Under the pieces are notes generated by a model. The model saw only the letters and a list, made by a program, of their open reading frames with translations. It had not been told where the DNA came from and did no database searches. From positions 2,170,001 through 2,234,000 of the forward strand of contig JAPTYO010000024.1 of NCBI GenBank assembly GCA_036873135.1: a DNA stretch of 64,000 nt. Reading direction: 5' to 3'. The position numbers and the translations under genes were made by a program. Positions 22,577 through 33,255 of the stretch are shown here, in pieces. Source of the stretch: Clarkia xantiana subsp. parviflora. Lineage: Eukaryota; Streptophyta; Magnoliopsida; Myrtales; Onagraceae. The stretch's first letter is position 1, and each line of letters opens with the position of its first letter.

Positions 22577-22812
22577 CCTATTACGAGACGCGGATCTCTT
22601 ACCCCACTCTTTATGTCCTAGATTGTGTCTCGCCGTTAAGATTTTGACACGTATTCTGTGTAATTAATTTTACGATTTTTTTTAACTCTATTGGGATTGG
22701 TAAACCCTAAAAGGAAAATATTAAAACTAAAAATAGGTGTCAAAATCTTAACGGTAATGAAATATATTGAGCAAATAGATTGAGGCAAGATATTAGAATC
22801 TCCTATTACGTC
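22577..22812. mobile_element. Small inverted-repeat element (MITE), copy 1
   Basis: The inner arms are clear: CCGTTAAGATTTTGACAC on the left and its reverse complement on the right (GTGTCAAAATCTTAACGG). The outer arms (TACCCCACTCTTTATG and GAGCAAATAGATTGAGG) match only loosely. The centre contains GGGATTGGTAAACCC. A relative in opposite orientation lies at 29449-29665. Confidence 0.6.
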
Positions 22813-22933
22813 CTTTTTTTTTTTCCAATGACAAGGCAGTTTCCAAATATTTACCATCTTACGCTAGTAACCATCGGTGCCCAAATAGTACGAAGCTGTG
22901 TTTCTGTTTCTAAAACAAGATATATCCACAATA

Positions 22934-23625
22934 ATATTTAGGGTTTGATACTATATGATCGACAAAAATCCACTTTTTGTACCATATATTTTTTTCAGAC
23001 TACTTTTGATACCAAACGTTTCAAAAAAGTATTTTTTTGTACATATGTTAGTTGATCGTTAAATGACATATCCAAATCAAGTGACCCATCCTAAACTTTT
23101 GATTTTGTTCAATTTAATCCCTCTAATACATGCCTAAATTTTATTTTGTTCAATTTAGTCTTAAAATTTCAAAATCAAATCCAATTAAACCTAGCCGAAC
23201 GTAGTCTAAAGCTAGGTCTGACCCTGGGTCGGGGTCATGAGACCCAACCGGCCCCTGCCCAAGGTCAGACCAAATACTAGACTAGGTCAACTGGAACCTA
23301 GACTAGGGCTTAGTCCGACCATGTGTCGGGGTCAGTTGGGTCTGGTGGCCGCAACCCATGGTCGGACATAGCCCTAGGCTAGGTCCTACAATGTCAATTG
23401 GGTACGATTGAGTTTGATTTTAAAATTTTAGAACTAAATTGAACAAAATAAAAGCTGCATGTATTAAAATGACTAAATTGAACAAATAAAAAATTTAAAA
23501 TGTGTCACGTGACTTGCACAAGTCATTTAACGGCCAATTAACGGATGTACTAAAAATATACTTTTTTGAAACGTTTGATAAAAAAAAACGGAAAAAGGCA
23601 TATGGTACCATAAGCAGAATTCAGT
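22934..23625. mobile_element. Long-TIR non-autonomous element (Mutator-like or similar)
   Basis: The two ends are long inverted repeats of roughly 200 bp or more. Shared motifs are ACCAAACGTTTCAAAAAAGTA on the left against the reverse complement of TACTTTTTTGAAACGTTTGAT on the right, then CGTTAAATGAC and TTTTGTTCAATTTA in mirrored order. The middle is rich in GGTCGGGGTC/GACCC words. There is no transposase. Limits are good to perhaps 10 bp, and I could not fix a target duplication. Confidence 0.6.
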
Positions 23626-24014
23626 CAAACATATAGTTACCAACAGTTATTTTTTTTAGGCAACTTTGAATTTGGTATTGCTTCGGGAAGGGGAACTTAT
23701 TACGTTGAAAATGCCACATTATTGTTTCAAAAGGCAGGAAGGAACTAAATGAAGGCCAGTACTCACTTTGCTTTCAAACGAATTTCACAGTATATTGATT
23801 GTAACAGCTGCCATTCCTAAACGATGATTTATATCTATTATTATTCAGGTTAAAAAAAAACAAAACCCGCAGACATTTAAAATGGGCTCTCTGTGCTCCT
23901 CCCTCCTCACTTTACACCAAGGCCTGCAACCAATGAACCTCCATTACTAGCCAAATCTATGAGTTACTACTGATTTTTTTAAAAAAAACATATCATTGAT
24001 ACCTTGAATGAATG

Positions 24015-27000
24015 TCAGCGTCTATGTCTTGGCTTGCACCGAAATTCAGCTAGTAGTGCGATGTGATCCGATGACCATTCTGGTGAAGGAAGAGCTGTGT
24101 CCTTTCTCAAGCTATCCTCATCCAACAGCTCTAATAATGACTCCACAGTTAATGTGTCCGCTATACCATAACCACAAACAACTCAGCCACCAAACCAAAC
24201 ACAGAAAGAACCAATTTACAATATCATATAGCTGCCTACTACAAATGGCTAAGCCCCACCCACCTGTGTAGAATATGTAATCTGTGGTGCCAATAAAGTC
24301 CCTTGTACAATTAGTAAACAAGGGCTCATTCGTTTGAGGGTCCATTCTTTTCCTCTGATGTTCAATACCAGGACCAACACCTCTAGCAAAAGAAGAATAA
24401 GCACTTACCTGCAATTTCCACTTTGTTAACAATCCCAGCTATCCATTTTAAAATCACCAACTACTAGAAGGAGACATCATTCAGGGTTTAATTGATGGAT
24501 TTGTACTTTACCAGAGGTAATTGATGGACCAGTTTGCTAGCAGGACGAAAGATTCCAAGGGGATCCACCAATAAATCAGGGTGTGTTGCATCCACTTTTC
24601 CCATAGCAAGAAGTGAATGGATAGCACTGCGGATAACATTGCATACCCATCAAAATCAACCATATAAGATAGGTCACATAGCAGAGACGAAAATTAAGCT
24701 AGCGTATTCGAACCAGTACAACAACCTTACTGGAACGGAATCAAAGTCCCCACAAACAACCATAGGGATGTCTGCACTGCTAGCTATCTTTTCCAATCCT
24801 TTCAAAAGAGTGTGAACCTGGCAAAAGACCCAACTTAAATTCAAGCGTGGGATACATTACACAGGAACAACAATAAATATATCACCATATCTCTCAAAAG
24901 AATGACACGAGAAGAATAAGGACCTGCCAAAGCTTCACATCCTTTAGGTCTTGATGGACATTGACACGTGTATTTGCCTACAATTAAACCATAAGAACAA
25001 GTCAATTACCTTCCCATGAACAAAGGCTTGATAAAACATCTTAAACAGTAACTCATGGACAGACCAACTCATACAAGTTATTAACATAACTTTTTTAGGG
25101 TTTCCCAAGCATCATATATTAAGATCCTTGATAATGCTCAACTAAGAAAACAGAATCAAACAAAAGAAAAGGTTTACAATGATCTAAGTAAGGCATGTGG
25201 ACAGAGAGCTAAGACTATGAGGAAGACAGTGCTGTCCTTAACAATAAGCCAGTATAGAGTTTGGAGGATTATCAACTTGCATTTTTTTCCCATAGCTATG
25301 AATCAACAAGAGAAAAAAGTTGCCTACCATTAGATCAAAACAGTCAGCTAAGTAAAACTTTAAGATCTAAATTAGCATGAGCTGTAAAAGATCTCACATT
25401 CATAATCTCGAGCTTAGGAATTAAAATTTAAATTTGTGTCACGTGTCTAATTGAGAAGAATTTCTCAATCCCCATCATATATAAAATGCTCTCTTCACTT
25501 CTTATACATTATTAATTAAGCAGTCCTGAAGTGCCATAACATATTTACGAGACTCACCTCTCCCAGTCTACAAGTAAAGAAGAGGAAAAATAGTAATTGT
25601 CGGAAGGGAACAAAACACACATGTAAATTAGAGAGATATTTTTTTTGCAAGCTGTAATTGTAACAAGCCGGCCATTGGACCACACAGGCAGCACATTTTA
25701 GATTTAACAAACAATAGTTAACCATGTATTTTAGAAGGTTCACTCTGTAACATTCAGCTTAACCAATAAAAGAGAAGTGCCCAAGACCCTATTCATCACA
25801 GCCCTCATACACCTTAACAAACCACTGCCCAATCCTCACCAAGACCCTCCATTAAATTCGAAATTTGGCAACCCTGATTCTACAAAAAGTCGGATCAATT
25901 AAAGTATGGAAATAAAGAAGCGGGAGCGAGAGACTTCTCACCACACAAAGAAGCTGCCTCGTCCCAGGTTCACCTCCCTGGTTAACAAATTTTGCTTCGA
26001 GAACAGCAATTAGAGCAACGTTATCCTACAAATTGATCAGCAGATATACAAACTTAATCAACCTAGTAACAAAATGCAAACCTGTGAAAACAGAGCAAGT
26101 GGCATTACATATAATTTCAAAGTGAAGAAATTTCAATAACTCACCTTAATCAGTCTACTTAGAGCAGTCTTTTTCTGAGTACTTGGCAGCAAAGCATCAA
26201 TTAAAGATTGTGCAGCCGTGTTAAACTCAACCTGCAAATGACCGCAATAAAACGACAAATCTTAACAGTTAGCTAAACCAAACGAAATAAAAAATAAAAA
26301 ATAAAAAATAAAAAAAATAATAAAAAAAAAAAAAGAACTTCCATACAAAGTAGATGCTAACCTCATATTTTTTAACATGATTGAACCGATCTCGCCGAAA
26401 AAATGTTGCACATCCGTCAAGTGTGTTTATGTTCCCACCACCATAGACCTGCATAGATCAAAGAACAGTTGTAGAGGTAGAGGCTAAACACACAAAACTT
26501 AAATGGTTACAAAATATATGGTAGAACAGTAAACACACATTACAAGCACCTCAATTGTTTTTCTCTTATACATAGCGAGATACCCATGTTTCTCCAATTC
26601 AGGGGCAAAGAATTCCTCAAAATGATCACATTGTACCTGCAATGAAGTTGAGTTTTCAATAAGCCCATTCCACTCATCTATTCCACTTCTGCTGATACTT
26701 CTTCATTTTTTTACTTTGCATTTTCTCCGTGTATGTACGAAATAAGGAGTTAGAACATTTCAATGAAGGAAATACTTAGAATTACTAGGATGAACCTCCA
26801 TAATACCAAACACCACTAGAAAAACACATGTTATGAACAACTAACTCCTCAATTGTAGATCATGCATGTATTAAGTGGTAATAGGTCCACCCATCCTACA
26901 AACACATGAATGTATTTGTGCATATATACACATAACTGGGTCCAGGAAATACAACAAATTTCTTTCGGGGGGACAAAAAAGGTAAAAATTTGCCACGTGC

Positions 27001-28459
27001 ATATTACCATAATTAGTCAGTACTCAAAACTTACAGCAAACTTCTGCACAGAAGAAGTTGATATATCCTATTCATTGATAATATTTCCCAACTTTCATTC
27101 GCTTACTGGCTAATGCTTAAGTTCCTCATTGGCAAGAGACAAATTTACTTACCTCTTGAAGGCACACAATATCAGCCCCATAACCGACTATTTCCCTAAG
27201 CAAATTCTGCCTGCGGTATGCCCAAGAAAGTGCCCATGAAGGGCAATAGCTGTATGTTTCACTTGTAGCAAAAACATCAGATAAAATGTTATATGACAGC
27301 ACTGAGAATGCTCCCGAGGATGAAATTCGTCCATCAGCATCTAAATGACCCATCACCTCAACCCTGCTTACTGGGATCAATTGCCGAGGACTAGGTGTTG
27401 GAGCTGGAATTACACGAGATGTCAAAATAGTGCTGGGAAGTCCAACAGGAGCCTTTGCTCCAGCATCTACCACAACACACTCAAACTTAAGAGTGCACCC
27501 TATATCCTCAGCTGTCGGTGTATAAGTTTTAGACCTTGCAACTTCATATAATGCTTCAGTACCAGCCCTCTGATTAGATGCCGCAGGATTTGAAGGTGTG
27601 TTGCCATTTGTAAGACTAGTGCTTGACACAGAACTAGATAGAATCACATTAGAAACGCCTGATCCAGAGCTATTGAGGCGCCCCAATGACTCTTCGTCCT
27701 CATTTTCATTCAAAGCACTTGCAGCACGTTCATGCAGAACACGATGATGCTGCCATGCATCCGAAAAGCACTTAGAAGAACAGTGGTAGCTTTTGGCAAC
27801 AGGTACTTTGGCCTTCAAACAACCCAAGCACTGCAATGTTGCTTGTTCTGTGGGATGTACACTACAGATTGCACCTTTTTTTTCACCCTGTACTCTATAC
27901 CTATTAAACGTCAGAAAAAGAACTTCAATAACTCAAAACAGTAGCAGCGCAAGTATGGAAAACTGAGGTACAACGGAATAGAATTACATCAAGAAAACAA
28001 GAATGACAAACAGATTCGTTCTAAGAGCAAAACTTCGCGGTATATTTGCTTCTTAGTTCTTCAATTTCCATTCGAATTAAACCTTAACCTAACATACGTT
28101 TCCTTTCACAAAACTAAGAAGAAGATTCTACTTCAATGATCTTAGACGAAACCTGTAATTTCAGTTAAAGAATAATCTGAAACCCACCAAGAACAATATT
28201 GCGAAGTATTGATAAGTCAAGTTAAATACCATACTCAATTCCTGATGAGTGGAGCGGACTCGGGCACCATATCATTAATTAGAGTGGAAAAAGTTGCTCA
28301 CCACTTGTATCTTAAAAAGTAGCCGTCGAGCGGAGCGGACTCGGGCACATCCTCAGTAACGATGGTCTTGTCGGGTCGGCGCAGGAGAAGATAAGGCGTA
28401 AGCTCACAACCAACAATTGGTATGTCGGAGGGCAAATGCACCCGCACCACGCTCAGCAT
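24015..28459 (-). CDS. CCR4: CCR4-type poly(A) deadenylase, copy 2 (open, active-site change)
   Basis: Tandem paralogue of the gene at 11320-15310, with the same 11 exons: 28459-28302, 27900-27153, 26636-26550, 26448-26362, 26231-26145, 26025-25942, 24977-24924, 24817-24726, 24626-24512, 24408-24264 and 24160-24015. All junctions are GT-AG and in phase, giving 601 codons (600 residues). The zinc-finger-like segment, Asn257 (SYNILSD), Glu302 (LQE) and the SSDH motif are kept. The GDFN motif reads GDFDSVP: the Asp is kept at 459, but Asp replaces the catalytic Asn at 461. Just before the zinc-finger-like segment, GEKKGAIC replaces DEKKVAIC. Intron 2 (26637-27152) is 516 bp against 132 bp in copy 1. 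The gene has no stop or frameshift, yet it may be weak or inactive as a nuclease. The 5' flank resembles copy 1 to about 28820. Confidence 0.93.
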
Positions 28460-28829
28460 AGTTTAGTCTTCACAGTCTACACAATCAACGGAATCGAATT
28501 CAACGGTATCAGGCAGTTCTTCAACGCAGATAAGAGGATCCTTCATTTAGTTTACGGAATCACTCGCCAGCCTTGACGTTCCAAGAAAACCCAAGATTTC
28601 TAAATCGCAGGGGCGCGACGGCAAAGATCCCTCCGGAGGAAGTGGATGGACAAAATTGGCAGCGAAAATCAGAAGGGAAAGCGTTACGAATCGTAACTGC
28701 GAGGTGAATTGAACGGATCAACGAGGACGAAAAAGGATCAAAACCTGAAGAGAAATAGGAGGTAGATGGATTAGGGTTTTACAGAGAGGAACGAAGTGAC
28801 GGAGTATAATTTTCTTCTGCCGGAGGGAA

Positions 28830-29225
28830 GGGGGAAGTAATTTTATATTATTGGATAATTATAATTATAAAAGAAAAAAAAAATTATGGTTACCTAAAAA
28901 AGTTTGAATTAAAACATTTCACGTGTGTCCATCAATTCAGTGGTGAGTGAGTCAAATTGAGCCTACCTCAATTTAAAACTAAGCACACTTATCGCGCGAT
29001 GCGCAGATGACTGACTAGTTGGTTGATATTTATAAATAATTATAATAATATTAAAAAAAATTACAAAAATTTAGTTTAATGTTAAGAAAAGTTTTAAAAG
29101 ATAAAATCATTGAAATTGGATTAAAAAGTAAAAAAAAAATTGAAATATGTGTAGATATAATATTAAAAAAATTAAAATATTTATAAATTTTATATTATAT
29201 TCATGTAATTAGTCGATTTTTTTAG

Positions 29226-29275
<50 letters not shown>

Positions 29276-29448
29276 TTATTAAAAATAGAAAGACTTATGT
29301 GGCTTTATAGAGTGTTTTAAATCAAACTATATATATACATCTCATTTAAATAGAAACTTTTAATTATTTGTTACTTATTTATATAAAGAGGGTTCCTTCA
29401 GATAATTTTTTTTTTTTTTTAATTTGCATATACTCACTATTTTAATTT
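28830..29448. other. AT-rich intergenic region with (TA)n microsatellite
   Basis: No gene is seen. A (TA)n run of about 40 bp lies at 29229-29271, and a T run near 29407. Confidence 0.7.
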
Positions 29449-29665
29449 AGGATTCAGATCACATACCCCTACTTTTTCTACCCTCGTGCATCACTAGTGT
29501 GATATTGACACGTTTCCTTATATACAATATTTTCATTTTAGGATTCACCAATCCCAAAATGTTTTTAGAAAAAAATTCACAAAATTAATTACACCAAGCA
29601 CACTTGTCAAGACCATAACGGTGATGCACGATCTAGGTATAAAGAGTGGGGCAGGTGATTTAGAT
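29449..29665. mobile_element. Small inverted-repeat element (MITE), copy 2
   Basis: The left arm has TGCATCACTAGTGTGATATTG. The right arm, as reverse complement, has CTGCCCCACTCTTTATACC, GTGCATCACCGTTATGG and GGTGTAATTAATTTTGTG. The last words match copy 1 at 22577-22812 (CCCACTCTTTATG, GTAATTAATTTTACG, GGGATTGG) in reverse orientation. Confidence 0.55.
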
Positions 29666-29820
29666 CCCTAAATTTATAGAGATGGTTAAATTAGTATATG
29701 GAGTAGAAAGCACGGAAAAGACTATGTATATGATCGTAAAGACAATACTAGTGGATTACGCATCTAATCGTCAAGACAATGATGGAGCATCAAGCAACCG
29801 ACCACTCATGGTAGGTCACT

Positions 29821-30412
29821 TTTTTTTTTTTTTTTTTTTTGGTAAAAAAGGAAGATAATATTAGAACAGAAAGTTGCACCGATTCAAAACGAACCGGTTC
29901 AACTGAAGTTCAAAAACAATCTAGTCGCTACTTCTAATTAAACGGCGTTCGCAGACACCCGCAATATCTTTCAACGTACAAACTCGAGCTTCCCTAGGAG
30001 GCACACAATGTATGATAAAATTAGATTGTTGATGAACACCAATCCTAGCCATCGCGTCCGCAACCAAGTTTGCTTCCCGGTAGATGTGTCGTATTTTGTA
30101 TCTCCTAAACCGAAGTAAAAAATTCCTGCAATCCAAAACAACGGGCATAAGTTTCAAATTGGAGGAGGAACTATCCGAGATAAGTTGTTGCGCAATCAAA
30201 GCATCTGTTTCAACATGCAACGACTCAATTCCCAAGTCAAGAGCAAGGGAAATCCCATCTCGAATAGCCCAAAGTTCCGCAACAAGACTGCTAGTAATCC
30301 CCAAGTTTCTAGAAAAACCGGAGATCCAGTTTCCATTAGAGTCGCGGATGACTCCTCCTGATCCCGCTTTCCCTGGATTTCCTTGAGAGGCTCCATCAGT
30401 ATTGAGTTTGTT
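29821..30412 (-). mobile_element. 5'-truncated LINE tail
   Basis: The 3' end of a non-LTR retrotransposon on the - strand: RNase H domain, about 80 bp of 3' UTR, and poly(A) seen as 20 T at 29821-29840. It is flanked by a 19-bp target duplication (29802-29820 and 30413-30431) reading CCAC-CATGGTA-GTCACT, with two mismatches. The host sequence on the right is a copia relic. Confidence 0.85.
29921..30412 (-). pseudogene. LINE RNase H-like domain (RVT_3 type), partial
   Basis: The open frame starts at WNKLNTDGASQGNPG inside the LINE and ends at a stop at 29921. It has the plant LINE RNase H features: Asp in NTDGA, Glu in SLVAELWAI, Asp in VETDALIA and the late motif NLVADAMARIG. The frame runs on into the target duplication but has no ATG there (a GTG codon), so it is not a separate gene. 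RT and endonuclease are missing. Confidence 0.85.
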
Positions 30413-30431
30413 CCACCCATGGTATGTCACT

Positions 30432-31942
30432 TTAGGTATGAAAGTGAAACTTTTATTTCGACTAGTGTCATGTTAGCTGAATCGGATCCCTCTTGGATAC
30501 TTATTTCAGGTGCAACAGACCATATAGTTAGAGATAATGTTGTTTTTCTTTTTAAATTTCAGACAAATAGGAAAGGGCACAAGATTGATATATGTTTGAG
30601 ACAGCTGTCAAGTAAAAGTCGAAGGAATATGGATTTAATTATTGCAAATGGTAGATGTTAAACTCATATGAATGTTCACTAAGCTTTCAAAATTGGTAGG
30701 AACGTAGTTTCAGTTTCATCTTATATGAATGTTGGTGTTAATTTATTATTTGGAAAATCTTATGTAAGAATAATTAATGGTGAAACCTTTTATGGTACAG
30801 TCAATGTTTTTAGAGGATTTATTTTTATGAATTTGGATTACAGTCCGAATGTACGTAGAAAGTTCTCAATTTCATCCCGCAAGTTTGGATCGGATGTGTC
30901 TGGATGGCATAAAAGGTTATGACATATATTTATATATAACTTATGACAGATTGCATAATCTAGTTCGAAGATGGTTGTTGATCGGCACAATGCAGGTAGA
31001 GAGATCAATCTGCAAAAAATATTTAGCTTGTAAATCCATCCGTAAGCCATTTGGAAATGCACTATTTGTCGATTATCCATTATATATATTTGATACATGT
31101 CGACGTTTGTGGACCCATGGCCATGAACATAACCTCTAGGAGTGGAAAACGTTATTTTATTACATTTATAGATAATTCCATCGTTCAACAAGATATATAA
31201 TGAAAAGGGAATCATTCATCACACGACTATAACCCACACGCCACAACAGAACATTGTCGACGAACTCTGAAATCCTGGACATGGTTCAGATAATGATGTC
31301 GCAAACTCAACTTTCAATCTCCTTTTGGGGTGATGCGTTGTTGACACCAATTTATGTCCTGAATCTTGTACCTTATAAGTCGGTTCGCGTGACTCACTAT
31401 GATGTATGGACTGGTAGATAATTAAATATATCACACCTACGTCATTAGGGATGTTGAGCCTACACACATCAACCAAACAATCGTTACGGAAAGTTGAGAC
31501 CTATGAGATGAAAGAGTATCTTCATATGATACTCTGGGAACTCCAAACGATAAGTGTTTGTAGGGATTCAGGAGAGTGGGAGTGAGATCATTGTGTTGGA
31601 GGACGAATTTACAAGGATTGGTGACATTAGTACGGAAGATACATTGATTGATCTGGAAGAGGTAGATGAGGAACATATCCTGGTTAATTCACGTGGGGGA
31701 GATGATATAGCCATAGTTGCAGCTGATGAAACATGAAGTGTAAATGGAAACGTTAAAGAAAATGGCCCAGTGGATGATGAAATGGACGGGGTAATACCTG
31801 ATTACAAAACTAGCCACCGGTTTACCTCTTCTGACGTAACTTGATGGTCCGAATGAATCCAAACATATAGTTCTTGTTGTTGAGCCGATAAACAAGAATC
31901 TGGACCTCAACCCCAGAAACAGTGGGACAGATAATGGAAATT
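30432..31942 (+). pseudogene. Old Ty1/copia relic, part 1
   Basis: Short pieces in changing frames spell a decayed copia polyprotein. There is a protease motif WILISGATDHIV near 30490-30530, the late integrase segment SFWGDALLTPIYVLNLVPYK near 31310-31375 with YDVWTG after it, and near 31555-31735 the region FVGIQESGS ... LEDEFTRIG with an acidic linker. Stops and frame breaks are many. It is interrupted by the LINE on the left and by element C at 31948; it resumes at 43010. Confidence 0.7.
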
Positions 31943-31947
31943 AGATT

Positions 31948-32649
31948 TGTTGGATCACGGTCAAAGCTCCGTTACGTCCTTGACGGAAGGCTTGGACTCC
32001 TGGGCTCCGCGTAATCCTGCAAAAGGGGATGACCTGGGTGGTGACCCAGAATCCCTCTCCGATGCTTAAATGAGAGTTTGAACGATGGGGTGGCAAGCAG
32101 TAATCTAAGTTCGTATTAGAATGTGTGTTTTCTGAGGTAACTTCCTCCTTTATATAGGAGGGGAAGTTACCCAGTTACCTGTCACCGCGCCTGGCGGTTT
32201 TACCCACGTTTCCGTATATCTCGTTCGGGATTCCGTGTATCTCGCCTCACGCTCCGCGTATCTCGCTCACGTTCCGCGTATCTCAGGCACGCCCTGCGTA
32301 TCTCGGGGGAGGTTATCTGTATCTCAACCGTCTCCCCACTACTCTATCTAGTAGGCGGGTTTCTCGGCCTTATCCTCTGATCACAAGTCCCGATCTATCT
32401 CGGTGACTCCAGAGTTAACTCATTCTAGGTCACCACCCAGGACCCCTCGTCTCGCGAGACAGGGCCAGCTTTATCGGGGCCTTCTCAAAGGCATATCGCC
32501 GGGAGCATTCAGCTCATATATCGGGACCGATCTCGTCGGGACCCTTCGTACTGGGCTTCTGGACCTTACAGGTCTTTCATAAGGCCCACCGGGCTTACTC
32601 GCCGTCTATTGACTGTTAACGGGGCTAACGATTACATCGGAACCCATCA
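31948..32649 (-). repeat. 3' LTR of element C
   Basis: 702 bp, in + strand text TGTTGGATCACGG ... AACCCATCA. It holds a 48-bp segment (about 32315-32362) absent from the 5' LTR, and repeats of CGCGTATCTCG words. Confidence 0.95.
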
Positions 32650-32662
32650 TTTGCCCCCAAGA
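32650..32662 (-). other. PPT of element C
   Basis: CTTGGGGGCAAA on the - strand, directly before the LTR start TGATGGG. Confidence 0.85.
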
Positions 32663-33082
32663 CATGGGGGACTTGCACTCCATCATGTCTTCCAATCCCA
32701 GGCCTCCCGACCTCATCGTCGAAGGCTTTTTATCTTCAGACCTCCCGATATCACCATCGGAGGTTTTCATCTTCAGACCTCCTGATATCACCATCAGAGG
32801 CTTTTACCTTGGGCACAACTCGTGAATTACAGAGCTTCTCACTCACAATTCCTCGGACTCCAAGGACGGTTACCAAATTCGAGGAGACTCCTCGGTTACT
32901 GCACCATTAAATGCTAGGGATAATGAAACGACGCCTAAACCGACGTGACTGTTGCTTTCTGAAAAAGCACTTATTACGTCACTAACGTCTCTTCCGTACT
33001 GTACCCTATAATCTCGGCGATCTAGATTGAGTCGTTTCATCTTCAACGGTCCAGATTGAATCCGTCCAATTGTCCTTTTGCC

Positions 33083-33090
33083 TATAAAAG
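33083..33090 (+). promoter_or_regulatory. TATA box of the antisense gene of C
   Basis: TATAAAAG lies about 170 bp before the ATG at 33256, the same spacing as in element A. It points to an internal promoter on the strand opposite to pol. Confidence 0.6.
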
Positions 33091-33255
33091 CCAAAACCCT
33101 GGCACTATTCCCTCCTTCCCTACCGTTTTGATTTCTGGAAATTCTGCCATTGTCAAACCTCGAAGCTTCTTCTCCCAGTTTCGTTTGCTCTTCCGGTGAT
33201 CCAAGGGTTCCAACCGTCAAAGTCTTTCTTCGTCTTCTCCAATCCATCATCTACT

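Noticed and set aside
29921..30430. RNase H-like ORF as a host gene
   Set aside because: Poly(A) tail, 3' UTR and a 19-bp target duplication show it is a truncated LINE; the apparent start codon is GTG inside the duplication.
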